Positions 35,195 to 44,304 of a stretch of DNA of 64,000 bases are shown piece after piece. Origin of the DNA: CAIMFV01 sp040757715. GTDB lineage: Bacteria; Pseudomonadota; Alphaproteobacteria; Caulobacterales; Caulobacteraceae. Numbering within the stretch: the stretch's first letter is position 1; each line of letters starts with the position of its first letter. The notes under the pieces are model-generated. The model was not told the origin of the DNA, ran no database searches, and saw only the letters and a program-made list of their open reading frames with translations. Location of the stretch: assembly GCA_040757715.1 (NCBI GenBank), contig JBFLWS010000007.1, positions 105,202-169,201 on the forward strand, in the 5' to 3' direction. Position numbers and translations under genes: made by a program.

Positions 35195-35461
35195 ATGGCC
35201 GAAGAGAATGATATCGCCAAAGGCATCATCGAAATTGCAAAAGCAAACAATAATCTTTGCACTTTCAAACGCGCTTATAAGGAAATTCCACACTACGTTA
35301 AGCTTTCCGCTCAAAACACCGCACCCTCATTAAAAAGACCCGGCGAGCCAATGTGGCATCAACTGGTGCGCAACATCAAATCACATTACAAAACTCCGGG
35401 AAATTACATTTATGCAGGATACTTAATACATGTTCCCAAAGTCGGATATCGCCTCCCGTAA
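35195..35461 (+). CDS. Small winged-helix-like protein in low-GC islet
   Basis: An 88-residue protein, no confident family. The pattern helix (DIAKGIIEIAKANNN), helix (TFKRAYKEIPHYV), helix (MWHQLVRNIKSHYKT) and terminal strands (YLIHVPKVGYRLP) fits a winged helix-turn-helix. It has a good AGGAG at 35184 and strongly AT-rich codon use unlike its neighbours. It is convergent with an adenine methyltransferase gene (7 bp between stops), which suggests both arrived together. A partner or regulator of that enzyme is possible. Confidence 0.6.
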   Translation: MAEENDIAKGIIEIAKANNNLCTFKRAYKEIPHYVKLSAQNTAPSLKRPGEPMWHQLVRNIKSHYKTPGNYIYAGYLIHVPKVGYRLP

Positions 35462-35468
35462 ATAATTC

Positions 35469-36071
35469 TCACGAATATTTACGCTTATATCCAGGCTTGA
35501 ACCACTTTAATTCGGTTCCGTTTGGTGAGTCTTTGTCCCAAACAAACCAAGCGTAAGCAGTAGTGCCACTGCCCTGGCGGATGGCGCCAGCAGGGTAGAA
35601 AGTAATACGTTCACTGAAAACCCAAACACGACTAGGCGGCGCCAAAGAAAATATAGTGCTTGCCCGATGCGCGCCCTCCAAGAAGGCAAGCCGCAACAAG
35701 AGTGCAAATTTTCGTTCGGCCAGTTCAAGGCCGGATCGAACAAATCCTTCTGCCGCATTGTAGGGAGGATTAGTTACAATATTTGCCGCTCGTCGCGTTG
35801 AGTCAAGAAAGTCCACCCCAAAATCGCCATATCCGCGATTAAATAGATCTGAACTCACGACATTAGTCGCGCTATTCTCTAACACTTTCGACATCGCACC
35901 ATCACCGCAGGCGCACTCCCAGACGTCACCTGAAAATGACTCATTTTCTATGAGTGCGAATGTAGCCCAAGCTGGAGTTGGGAAAAAATCAGGGCCATCG
36001 AGGTCCGCGAAGCGCTTCAAGGTTGGTTTGAAACCACCATTCAAATTGTACGTGGCGTCGGCCAAGCCCAT
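35469..36071 (-). CDS. Orphan DNA adenine-type methyltransferase
   Basis: About 200 residues with SAM motif I WECACGDGAMSKVL and catalytic motif IV VTNPPYNAAEGF (NPPY, typical of N6-adenine methyltransferases and phage-type DNA methylases). FFPTPAWATFALIE precedes motif I, as in phage methylases that follow this arrangement. A target recognition domain is minimal. No restriction enzyme is nearby. Low GC marks it as acquired. Start at ATG 36071 gives MGLADATYNLNG; ATG 36107 would add 12 residues. An RNA or other methylase remains possible. Confidence 0.75.
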   Translation of the reverse strand: MGLADATYNLNGGFKPTLKRFADLDGPDFFPTPAWATFALIENESFSGDVWECACGDGAMSKVLENSATNVVSSDLFNRGYGDFGVDFLDSTRRAANIVTNPPYNAAEGFVRSGLELAERKFALLLRLAFLEGAHRASTIFSLAPPSRVWVFSERITFYPAGAIRQGSGTTAYAWFVWDKDSPNGTELKWFKPGYKRKYS

Positions 36072-36234
36072 TCTCCTCACACTACCGATAAAGCATAGCT
36101 GAATCATATGCTTGGTGCACCTATTGCGGGTGAGTCATTTTGACTCAGTGACATCGCGCGAGACCGTCGCCAGGAGCAGATCGAATCAATTCGCCCCCCG
36201 CGACAAGCGCCGGCCGGGCCACTATGTTCGCCCC

Positions 36235-39072
36235 ATGACCGACACCCCCGCCGCTTCGGCCCGCCCGCGCCTCTATCTCATCGACGGTTCGGGCTACATC
36301 TTCCGCGCCTATCACGCCCTGCCGCCGCTGACGCGCAAGTCGGACGGCCTGCCGGTGGGCGCGGTGGCGGGGTTCTGCAACATCCTGTGGAAGTTCCTGC
36401 GCGACGCCAATGGCGGGGAGAAGCCCACCCATCTCGCGGTGATCTTCGACCACTCGGAGAAGACTTTCCGCAACCAGATCTACGACCAGTACAAGGCCCA
36501 CCGCCCCCCGGCGCCTGAGGACTTGGTGCCCCAGTTCCCCCTGGTGCGCGACGCGGCGCGGGCCTTCGGCACGCCCGCGATTGAACTTCCCGGCTATGAG
36601 GCCGACGACGTCATCGCCACCTATGCCTGTCAGGCCGCCGAGAAGGGCTGGGAGGTGATCATCGTCTCCTCCGACAAGGACCTGATGCAGCTGGTCAACG
36701 ATAATGTCAGCCTGATGGACCCGGTGAAGCAGGCCAGGATCGGCCGCGAGCAAGTTATCGAGAAGTTCGGCCTTGGCCCGGAAAAGGTGGTGGAGATCCA
36801 GGCCCTGGCCGGCGACAGCGTGGACAATGTGCCGGGCGCCCCCGGCATTGGCGTCAAGACCGCCGCCCAGCTGCTCACCGAATATGGCGACCTCGACACC
36901 CTGCTGGCCCGGGCCGGGGAGATCAAACAACCCAAGCGCCGCGAGACCCTGATCGAATACGCCGACCAGGTGCGCATCTCCCGCGAGCTGGTGCGGCTGG
37001 CGGTGGACGCTCCCGTGCCCGAGCCGCTGGAGTCGCTGGCCGTGCGCGAGCCGGACCCGGCTGTGTTGCAGGCCTTCCTCGCCGAGATGGAGTTCCGCAC
37101 CCTGGCCGCACGGGTGGCCGGCGGCGCGACGCCTGCGAACTCAGGAACGCCAAGGCCCGCTGCCCCCGCGCCCGCGCCCGGCGCCTCTCCCACCCCGGCC
37201 GCCGACGCCGAGGCTGCGCACCAGGTGGATGTGGAGGCCTATGCCTGCATCCAGGACCTTGCGACCCTGGACCGCTGGATCGCGAGGGGCTTCGAGACCG
37301 GCCTCATCGCCTTCGACACCGAGACCGACGCGCTTTCCTCCGCCAACGCCGGCCTCGTCGGCGTCTCCATCGCCATCACCGCGGGGGAGGCGGCCTATAT
37401 CCCGCTCGGTCACCGCAAGGGCGGCGGGCTGGACCTCGACGGGGCGGCGGACCTGCAACAGATCCCCCTCCTTGAGGCCATCGCCCGGCTGAAGCCGCTC
37501 CTGGAGAGCCCCGAGGTGCTGAAGGTGGGCCAGAACGCCAAGTACGACCTGGCGGTGCTCTCCCGCTACGGCGTCGCGGTGGGGCCCATCGACGACACCA
37601 TGCTCATCTCCTACGTCATCGACGGTGAGGGGCGCGGCCATGGCATGGACGAGCTGTCGCAGCGCTATCTCGGCCACACCCCCATCGCCTTCAAGGCCGT
37701 GGCCGGGACCGGCAAGGCCCAGATCAGCTTCGCCGAGGTGGCCCTGCCCGCCGCCACTCGCTACGCCGCCGAGGACGCCGACGTAACGCTTCGGCTCTAT
37801 CAGCTGCTGAAGCCCCGCCTTACCGAGAGCGGCCGGCTCACCGTCTATGAGACCCTGGAGCGGCCCCTGCCGGCGGTGTTGGCTGAGATGGAGTGCGCGG
37901 GCGTGCGCATCGATCCCGACGCCCTTCGCCGCCTGTCGCAGGACTTCGCCGTGCGCATGGCGGAGATGGAGGCCGAGGCGCACCGCCTGGTGGGCCATCC
38001 TTTCAACCTCGGCAGTCCCAAGCAGATCGGCGATATTCTCTTTGGCGAGATGGGCCTTCCCGGCGCCAAGCGCACCGCCACCGGCGCCTGGGCCACCGAT
38101 GTCAGCGTGCTGGAAGAGCTGGCCGCTCAGGGCCACGCCCTGCCGCGCCTGCTCCTCGATTGGCGCCAACTCTCCAAGCTGAAGGGCACCTATACCGACG
38201 CCCTCATCGCCGCCGTGGCCCCGCGCACCGGCCGGGTGCACACTTCGTTTTCGCTGGCGGCCACCTCCACCGGGCGGCTCTCCTCCTCCGACCCCAATTT
38301 GCAGAACATCCCCATCCGCACCGAGGAGGGGCGCAAGATCCGCCGGGCCTTCGTGGCCGAGCCGGGCAAGCTCCTCATCTCCGCCGACTACAGCCAGATC
38401 GAACTGCGCGTGCTGGCGCACATGGGCGATATTCCGCAGCTGAAGGAGGCCTTCCGCCAGGGGCTCGATATCCACGCCCTCACCGCCTCGGAGATGTTCG
38501 GCGTGCCGGTGGAAGGCATGCCCTCGGACGTGCGCCGCCGGGCCAAGGCGATCAATTTCGGCATCATCTACGGCATCTCGGCCTTCGGCCTCGCCAACCA
38601 GCTGTCCATCCCCCAGGAGGAGGCCAGCGCCTATATCCGGACCTATTTCGAGCGCTTCCCCGGCATCCGCGCCTATATGGACCGGGCCAAGGCCCAGGTA
38701 CGCCAGCACGGCTTTGTGGAGACCCTGTTCGGGCGCCGGGTGAGCATCCCCGACATCGCCGCCAAGGCGGTAGGCATGCGCCAGTTCGCTGAGCGGGCGG
38801 CCATCAACGCTCCCATCCAGGGCTCGGCCGCCGACATAATCCGAAGGGCCATGATCCGCATGCCAGGCGCGCTGAAGACGGCGGGGCTGTCGGCCAGGAT
38901 GCTGTTGCAGGTGCACGACGAACTGGTGTTCGAGACCCCCGCCGCCGAGGCCGAGGCCACCTGCGCCCTCGTCCGCCAGGTGATGGAGACCGCCGCCGAG
39001 CCGGCCGTGGCGCTCACTGTGCCCCTGGTGGTGGAGGCTCGCGCCGCCCCCAACTGGGACGAGGCGCACTGA
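36235..39072 (+). CDS. polA: DNA polymerase I
   Basis: Repair and Okazaki-fragment polymerase, 945 residues. Three domains are visible: 5'-3' exonuclease (1-290; LYLIDGSGYIFRAYHALPPL, GYEADDVIATYA), 3'-5' exonuclease with an intact DxE (IAFDTETDAL, Asp361), so proofreading is probably active, and the polymerase domain with motif A (ISADYSQIELRVLAHMGD, Asp718), the O-helix (RRRAKAINFGIIYGIS) and motif C (VHDELVFE, Asp895). An Ala/Pro linker (about 300-325) joins the exonucleases. ATG at 36235 begins at the family N-terminus; the ORF is open for 41 more codons upstream. Confidence 0.97.
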   Translation: MTDTPAASARPRLYLIDGSGYIFRAYHALPPLTRKSDGLPVGAVAGFCNILWKFLRDANGGEKPTHLAVIFDHSEKTFRNQIYDQYKAHRPPAPEDLVPQFPLVRDAARAFGTPAIELPGYEADDVIATYACQAAEKGWEVIIVSSDKDLMQLVNDNVSLMDPVKQARIGREQVIEKFGLGPEKVVEIQALAGDSVDNVPGAPGIGVKTAAQLLTEYGDLDTLLARAGEIKQPKRRETLIEYADQVRISRELVRLAVDAPVPEPLESLAVREPDPAVLQAFLAEMEFRTLAARVAGGATPANSGTPRPAAPAPAPGASPTPAADAEAAHQVDVEAYACIQDLATLDRWIARGFETGLIAFDTETDALSSANAGLVGVSIAITAGEAAYIPLGHRKGGGLDLDGAADLQQIPLLEAIARLKPLLESPEVLKVGQNAKYDLAVLSRYGVAVGPIDDTMLISYVIDGEGRGHGMDELSQRYLGHTPIAFKAVAGTGKAQISFAEVALPAATRYAAEDADVTLRLYQLLKPRLTESGRLTVYETLERPLPAVLAEMECAGVRIDPDALRRLSQDFAVRMAEMEAEAHRLVGHPFNLGSPKQIGDILFGEMGLPGAKRTATGAWATDVSVLEELAAQGHALPRLLLDWRQLSKLKGTYTDALIAAVAPRTGRVHTSFSLAATSTGRLSSSDPNLQNIPIRTEEGRKIRRAFVAEPGKLLISADYSQIELRVLAHMGDIPQLKEAFRQGLDIHALTASEMFGVPVEGMPSDVRRRAKAINFGIIYGISAFGLANQLSIPQEEASAYIRTYFERFPGIRAYMDRAKAQVRQHGFVETLFGRRVSIPDIAAKAVGMRQFAERAAINAPIQGSAADIIRRAMIRMPGALKTAGLSARMLLQVHDELVFETPAAEAEATCALVRQVMETAAEPAVALTVPLVVEARAAPNWDEAH

Positions 39073-39249
39073 GGAGAAAAAGCCTCACCGGACAGGCCTG
39101 CGACAGGCCGAAGTTGTCGTCGCCCCTTTCCCTTCGCAGGTGCGGCGCCTATTTCAAGGCCGTCGCAAGATGCGGGTCGCCAGGCTTGAGGGACGGGGCG
39201 CAACTGCGGCCCGACCTTGTGCCCGACCTTGTCTTGCGAAAGTTCCGCC

Positions 39250-40161
39250 ATGTCTGCGCGCGCCGAGGGGCTTGACCGCCCCGGCCTGATCTTCGGCTTT
39301 TCCGCCTATACGGTGTGGGGCGTCTTCCCCCTGGTGTTCCAGGCCATGCACCGCGCCGGGGCGAGCCCGTGGGAGATCCTGACCTGGCGCACCATCTGGG
39401 CCGTGCCCTGCGCCTTCGCCCTGATCCTCGTCTTGAAGCGCGGCCCGCAGGTGCGCGCGGCCCTGCGCCAGCCGCGGGAGCTGGCCTGGCTCGCCCTCGC
39501 CGCCGGCCTCATCGCCGTGAACTGGGGGGTCTATATCTGGGCGGTGAATGCGCGCGAGACGCTCGCCGCCAGCCTCGGCTATTTCATCACCCCCTTGCTC
39601 AATGTGGCCGCCGGGGCGGTGATCTTCGGCGAGCGGCTCAGCCCTACCGCCAAGCTCGCCATCGGCCTCGCCGCCGTGGGCGTGGTGGTGCAGAGCCTCG
39701 GCCTGGGCGCCTTTCCGTGGATCTCGCTGATCCTGGCCACCTCCTTCGCCTGCTATGGGGTGGTGCGGAAGCGGCTGAAGGTGGACGCCCAGACCGGCCT
39801 CCTCATCGAGTGCTCGATCCTCGCCCTGCCCTCGGCGGTCTACGCGCTGCTGCTGGCGTCGGAGGGCCAGGCGCATTTCGGAACCGGGCTCGGGGTGAGC
39901 CTCCTCCTCATGCTGGCCGGGCCGGCTACGGTGATCCCGCTCGCCCTGTTCGGCGAGGCGGCCAAGCGCCTGCCCATGACCGCCATCGGGTTTTTGCAGT
40001 TCATCGCGCCGACCCTGCAATTCGGCATCGGCCTTGCCGAAGGCGAGCCGTTCAGGCCGCTGAACCTCGCCGCCTTCGCCCTGATCTGGCTGGGCGGCGC
40101 GGTGTTCATCTACGACGCCTGGCGCAAGACCCGGCAGCTGCGCGCCGCGGCGGTGGTGTAG
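39250..40161 (+). CDS. rarD: RarD-type EamA transporter
   Basis: A ten-helix inner-membrane permease of 303 residues. FGFSAYTVWGVFPLVFQAMH and EILTWRTIWAVPCAFALIL are typical of RarD; NWGVYIWAVNARETLAASLG and the second repeat ending AIGFLQFIAPTLQFGIGL confirm it. Substrate unknown. ATG at 39250 preferred over a start 11 codons upstream. Confidence 0.9.
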   Translation: MSARAEGLDRPGLIFGFSAYTVWGVFPLVFQAMHRAGASPWEILTWRTIWAVPCAFALILVLKRGPQVRAALRQPRELAWLALAAGLIAVNWGVYIWAVNARETLAASLGYFITPLLNVAAGAVIFGERLSPTAKLAIGLAAVGVVVQSLGLGAFPWISLILATSFACYGVVRKRLKVDAQTGLLIECSILALPSAVYALLLASEGQAHFGTGLGVSLLLMLAGPATVIPLALFGEAAKRLPMTAIGFLQFIAPTLQFGIGLAEGEPFRPLNLAAFALIWLGGAVFIYDAWRKTRQLRAAAVV

Positions 40162-40285
40162 GCCCTCTCAATCCGGTCCGCCCGCTTGCCATCCCACGCT
40201 TTTTCCCGCTTATCCCTGTGACCGCGACAGCCCGGACCCTGGGCGCCGCGGATAAGCGCTTGTCGCGTCCCGGGGGAGCAGATCC

Positions 40286-40861
40286 GTGATCTTTGTCGTC
40301 TCGTCCCTGCTGGTGGCGCTCGCGGAAATGGGCGACCGCACCCAGCTCCTGGCCATCCTGCTGGCCAGCCGCTTCCGCAAGCCCGTCCCCATCCTGCTCG
40401 GCATCCTCGCCGCCACCTTGGCCAACCACGCCCTGGCGGCTCTGGCGGGCTATTATGTCTCCAGCCTGCTCTCCGCGACCTGGTTCAAGTACGCCATCTC
40501 CGCCTCCTTCATCGTCATGGCGCTCTGGGCGCTGGTCCCGGACAAGGAGGACGACAACGCCGCCTCCGAGCGCCTCAGCCACGCCGGCGTCTTCATCGCC
40601 ACGGCGGTGTCGTTCTTCCTGGTGGAGATGGGGGACAAGACCCAGGTGGCCACCGCCGCCCTGGCCGCCCGCTACCACAGCGTCTTTTGGGTGGCGGCCG
40701 GGACCACCACCGGCATGATGCTGGCCAATATTCCCGCGGTGCTGCTCGGCCACAACGTCACCCGCGTGCTGCCGATCCAGATGCTGCAGCGGGCGGCGGC
40801 GGGGCTCTATCTGGTGCTGGGGCTCTGGGGCCTCGCCTCCGCCGCCGGCTGGATCAAGTAA
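40286..40861 (+). CDS. TMEM165/GDT1 family cation transporter
   Basis: A 191-residue six-helix membrane protein (UPF0016). Both family signatures are present: ALAEMGDRTQLLAILLASRF and FLVEMGDKTQVATAALAARY (E-x-G-D-K/R-T). Characterised homologues export Mn2+ or exchange Ca2+/Mn2+ for protons; manganese export is a sensible guess. The start is GTG at 40286 with GGGGGAG upstream. Confidence 0.9.
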   Translation: MIFVVSSLLVALAEMGDRTQLLAILLASRFRKPVPILLGILAATLANHALAALAGYYVSSLLSATWFKYAISASFIVMALWALVPDKEDDNAASERLSHAGVFIATAVSFFLVEMGDKTQVATAALAARYHSVFWVAAGTTTGMMLANIPAVLLGHNVTRVLPIQMLQRAAAGLYLVLGLWGLASAAGWIK

Positions 40862-40867
40862 TCCGCC

Positions 40868-42412
40868 CTACCCCAACACCGCCTCGATGAGGGAGGGGCC
40901 GTCGCCGGCGAGGGCGCGCGCGAGGGCCGCGTCGAAGGCCTCGGCGGTCTCCACCCGCACAGCCGGCATGCCGAAGCCCTTGGCGAGGCTGACCCAGTCC
41001 ATACGCGGATCGCCGAGATCGAGGAGCTTCCGCGACTGCGGCCCCGCATTGCCCGAGCGGGTGCGCGACATCTCGATGTTCAAGATGCGATAGGCGTGGT
41101 TGGCGAACATCACCGTCACCACGGGCAGGTTCTCGCGCACCATGGACCACAGGCCCTGCACCGTGTAGGCGCCGGCCCCGTCGCCATTGAGCGACAGCAC
41201 CTTGCGGCCGGGCGCGCCGAGGGCCGCCCCCACCGCGCAGGGGATGCCCTGGCCGATGGCCCCGCCGGTGAGCATGAGCCAGTCGTGCGGCCGGGCGCCG
41301 GCCGTGGTCATGAAGCAGGGCAGGCCGGCCGTGACCGCGTCGTCCGACACCACCGCATGCTCGGGCAGATGCCGGGCGATGGAGGCGCCGATGGTGTAGG
41401 GGGTGAGCTCTCCCGTGGGCGAAGCGCCCGGAATGGCGAGGTCGGCCTTGGCGTAGGCCTCCGGCGCGCCGAGCGCGTCGGCGAGGGCGAGGAGGGCGGC
41501 GGGCCCGTTCTCGGTGAGCTCGGCCAGGGTCTCGGTGGCGCAGCCCTCGGGGATCAAGAGGAGGGGCGCGTCGGGATAGGCGAAGAAGGCCGCCGGGGTC
41601 TTGGTGGTGCAATAGACCATCAGGTCCGCCGCGCCGAGGTCGGCCATGGCCATCTCGCCGAAATAAAGCATGCGGTCGGGGGCATAGCGCCCCGCGCCGC
41701 GCGGAATGCGGGCGACGAAGGTGTCGGTCATCACCCTAACGCCCGTGGCGGCGATGCGGCCAAGCGCCACGAGCCCCTGTTCGGTGAGGGAGGGCGAACC
41801 CACCAGCAGCAGCGGCTTCTTGGCGGCTTTGAGCGCCTTGGCGGCGGCCTCGATGCGGGCGGAGGGGGCGGATGCGGCCACGGGCTTCTTGGCGATGGTC
41901 CCCTTGGCTTCGGTTTCGGTCCACATGGTGTCGGCGGGGAGGATGAGGCTCGCCGGACCGCCGGGGGCGGCCTGGGCCGCGGTCCAGGCCTCGACGCCGA
42001 GGGCCACCGCGTCCTCGGCCGTGGTCGCCGACTTCACCCACACCGAATTGGGCTTGGCGAGGCTCAGGATGTCGGAGGCCAGCGGCGCGTCGTTCTTCAG
42101 GTGATAGGTAGCGTGGTCGCCGATGAGGTTGATCACTGGCGTATAAGCCCGGCGCGCATTGTGCAGATTGGCCGTGCCGTTGCCGAGGCCCGGACCTAAG
42201 TGCAGCATGGTGCTGGCGGGCTTGCCGGCCATGCGGGCGTAGCCGTCGGCGGCCCCGGTGGCCACGCCTTCGAACAGGCACAGCACCGGACGCACCCGCG
42301 GCTCGCGATCCAGCGCCGCCACCATCTGCATCTCGCTGGTGCCGGGATTGGCGAAACAGACCTCCACGCCGTTGTCGGCCAGGGTCTTCAGCAGGGCTTC
42401 AGCGCCGTTCAT
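40868..42412 (-). CDS. Thiamine-diphosphate enzyme, acetolactate synthase large-subunit-like
   Basis: A 514-residue ThDP enzyme. The cofactor-activating Glu is Glu49 (CLFEGVATGAADGYARMAG), and the ThDP-Mg motif is LNGDGAGAYTVQGLWSMV followed by NHAYRILN. Compared with IlvB (about 570 residues) it is short, and no small subunit (ilvN) gene is beside it, so it belongs to the stand-alone group that includes benzoylformate-decarboxylase-like enzymes. The reaction is therefore undetermined. Convergent with the GDT1 gene with only 6 bases between stops. Confidence 0.82.
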   Translation of the reverse strand: MNGAEALLKTLADNGVEVCFANPGTSEMQMVAALDREPRVRPVLCLFEGVATGAADGYARMAGKPASTMLHLGPGLGNGTANLHNARRAYTPVINLIGDHATYHLKNDAPLASDILSLAKPNSVWVKSATTAEDAVALGVEAWTAAQAAPGGPASLILPADTMWTETEAKGTIAKKPVAASAPSARIEAAAKALKAAKKPLLLVGSPSLTEQGLVALGRIAATGVRVMTDTFVARIPRGAGRYAPDRMLYFGEMAMADLGAADLMVYCTTKTPAAFFAYPDAPLLLIPEGCATETLAELTENGPAALLALADALGAPEAYAKADLAIPGASPTGELTPYTIGASIARHLPEHAVVSDDAVTAGLPCFMTTAGARPHDWLMLTGGAIGQGIPCAVGAALGAPGRKVLSLNGDGAGAYTVQGLWSMVRENLPVVTVMFANHAYRILNIEMSRTRSGNAGPQSRKLLDLGDPRMDWVSLAKGFGMPAVRVETAEAFDAALARALAGDGPSLIEAVLG

Positions 42413-42527
42413 GCGTTCCTCCGGATTCTTTATGAACGCAGTTTAGGTGGGAAGTCAGGGCCAGGGCCAGGGGGAAACGCGCCCGCCGTTGACGTTAACC
42501 GGGGAAGGCACCACCCTCCGCCCGCTC

Positions 42528-43175
42528 ATGGCTCGATTCACCGCCCAGGACCTCCTCGCCTGTTACGCCCACGGCGTTTTTCCCATGGGGGAGGCGAGGG
42601 ATGATCCGCGCCTCTTTCTGGTGGAGCCCGAGCTGCGGGGGGTGATCCCGCTGGACGGTTTCCATCTCAGCCGGCGCCTGGCCCGCACGATCCGCCAGGA
42701 CCCGTTCGAGGTGCGGGTGGACACGGCTTTCGATGCGGTGGTGGCCCTATGCGCCGAGCCCCGGCCGGGACATCCGGAGACTTGGATCAATGATCCCATC
42801 CGCAAGCTCTACAGCGAGCTGTTCGAGCTCGGCCGAGCCCATAGTCTGGAGTGCTGGCGCGGGAAGGAGCTTGTGGGCGGGCTCTATGGCGTCTCGCTGG
42901 GCGGGGCCTTCTTCGGCGAGAGCATGTTCAGCCGCGAACGCGACGCCTCCAAGATCGCGCTCGCCCATCTGGTGGCCCGGCTGAAGCTGGGCGGCTACGT
43001 GCTGCTCGACTGCCAGTTCCAGACCGAGCACCTCAGTCAGTTCGGCTGCGAGGAGATCGACCGCACCGAGTACAAGCTGCGTCTCAGCCAGGCCCTGCGG
43101 CGGGAGGGCGACTACTTGGCCGCCGGGGCGCTCACCGGGGCCGAGGTCCTGCAGGCGATCAGCCACAGGTCATAG
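42528..43175 (+). CDS. aat: Leucyl/phenylalanyl-tRNA-protein transferase
   Basis: N-end rule enzyme adding Leu or Phe to proteins with N-terminal Arg/Lys, marking them for ClpAP. 215 residues. FTAQDLLACYAHGVFPMGEA and LDGFHLSRRLARTIRQ are family motifs; WCINDP-type TWINDPIRKLYSELFELGRA, GVSLGGAFFGESMFSRERDA and LLDCQFQTEHLSQFG follow. The 3' end overlaps the convergent DUF2155 gene by 64 bp. Start ATG 42528. Confidence 0.95.
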   Translation: MARFTAQDLLACYAHGVFPMGEARDDPRLFLVEPELRGVIPLDGFHLSRRLARTIRQDPFEVRVDTAFDAVVALCAEPRPGHPETWINDPIRKLYSELFELGRAHSLECWRGKELVGGLYGVSLGGAFFGESMFSRERDASKIALAHLVARLKLGGYVLLDCQFQTEHLSQFGCEEIDRTEYKLRLSQALRREGDYLAAGALTGAEVLQAISHRS

Positions 43176-43738
43176 ATGGAGTGCTGGAAGGGGTGGGCGC
43201 TGGGGCTGGAGGCGTACATCCAGCCCTGGAACACCTGTCGCGCCTGGGCCATGCCTTCGGGCTGGGACAAGACGGTGAGGTGGGCGATGGCGTCCGGCGT
43301 CGCCTCGTCCGGGGCGCTCTGCTCGCAGGTGTGCACGGCGATGACGAGGCCCTTGTAGCGGATCGGCTCGCCTACCTTGGCCTCGAAGCGCAGGGTCTCG
43401 GCGGTGATCTTGTCCACCGCCTGCAAGATGGCCGAGGCGGCGCGCGGGCGCTTCAGCGGGGCGGGGGGCGGCGGCGGACCGGGCTCAGCCTTGGGCGGGC
43501 TCTTGTCGGCGGCGCGCTCCTTGGCCAGCTCCGCCGGCGGGGGCTTGGCCTCGTCCGGGGGCAGGACCTCGGGCTTGATCGGCTTGGGCGCGGCCTTCTT
43601 CGATTCCTCGATAGGCGTCGCGCCGGGACCGGAGAAGGTCTTGTCCTTGGGCTCCTTGCCAGCGTCCTGCGCCGCCGTCAGCCCGGCGACCGCCACGGCC
43701 GCCAGGGTCAGACCCGCGAAGAGGAGGCTGCGCCGCAT
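43112..43738 (-). CDS. Exported DUF2155 protein
   Basis: A 208-residue exported protein. A signal peptide (about 1-23, MRRSLLFAGLTLAAVAVAGL) precedes a Pro/Lys-rich linker (about 25-95) and a DUF2155 domain: FEAKVGEPIRYKGLVIAVHT, CEQSAPDEATPDAIAHL, FQGWMYASSPSAHPFQHSIY and DLWLIACR. This family is widespread in Alphaproteobacteria, of unknown function, and often lies near mlaD or aat as here. Confidence 0.88.
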   Translation of the reverse strand: MRRSLLFAGLTLAAVAVAGLTAAQDAGKEPKDKTFSGPGATPIEESKKAAPKPIKPEVLPPDEAKPPPAELAKERAADKSPPKAEPGPPPPPAPLKRPRAASAILQAVDKITAETLRFEAKVGEPIRYKGLVIAVHTCEQSAPDEATPDAIAHLTVLSQPEGMAQARQVFQGWMYASSPSAHPFQHSIYDLWLIACRTSAPVSAPAAK

Positions 43739-43742
43739 GGTC

Positions 43743-44294
43743 TTAGCCCGGATAGGGGTCGGCGGCCGGCTTGGGCGCGGCCGGCTTCAGCCCCACCTTT
43801 TCGCCGGATGGATCTTCAGCCTTGGCGTCGCCCTTCTTGGCGCTGTCGGCCCCGCCGCGCACCACCTGGCCGATGAGGTTGAACAGGTCCACCGCGCCTT
43901 GGGTGTTCTCGATCTCGCCGCCCGGCTTCAAGTCCTGGGTCGAACCGCCCGGGGTGATGGCCACCATGGCCCCGCCCAAGAGACTGGTGGAGCTGATCTT
44001 GGCGGTGGAGTCCGCCGGCAGCTTCACGTCGCCATTGAGGGTGAGCGTGGTCACGGCGAGGAAGCTCTTGGGGTCGAGGGCGATCTTCGCCACCGTGCCC
44101 ACCTTCACTCCGGACACGCGCACGTCCGCGCCGGTGGCCAGGCCCCCCACCTCGCCGAAGCGGGCGGTGAGGCTGTAGCCGCCCTGGCCCACGCTGGGGC
44201 TGGCGTTGCTCAAGGTGTACCAGAGGAATCCTGCCGCGGCGGCCAGCACGGCGGCGCCGATCGCGGATTCCGCCCAGGCTTCTCCCTTCGCCAT
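43743..44294 (-). CDS. mlaD: MlaD-type phospholipid transport protein
   Basis: Periplasmic substrate-binding component of the Mla lipid transport system, anchored by one N-terminal helix (about 9-28, ESAIGAAVLAAAAGFLWYTL). The MCE domain follows: YSLTARFGEVGGLATGADVR, VSGVKVGTVAKIAL, and LLGGAMVAITPGG. Length 183, normal. The other mla genes are not in this window. It is 4 bp upstream of the DUF2155 gene and 10 bp after the NDUFA12 gene. Confidence 0.9.
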   Translation of the reverse strand: MAKGEAWAESAIGAAVLAAAAGFLWYTLSNASPSVGQGGYSLTARFGEVGGLATGADVRVSGVKVGTVAKIALDPKSFLAVTTLTLNGDVKLPADSTAKISSTSLLGGAMVAITPGGSTQDLKPGGEIENTQGAVDLFNLIGQVVRGGADSAKKGDAKAEDPSGEKVGLKPAAPKPAADPYPG

Positions 44295-44304
44295 GGGTCG
44301 CTCC

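Noticed and set aside
37141..39069. 642-residue minus-strand ORF opposite polA
   Set aside because: Low-complexity composition and full overlap with conserved polymerase motifs on the other strand.
40162..40285. Possible yybP-ykoY manganese riboswitch ahead of the GDT1-type transporter
   Set aside because: The position is attractive, but only a GGGGGAG near the start was seen and no paired core could be drawn.
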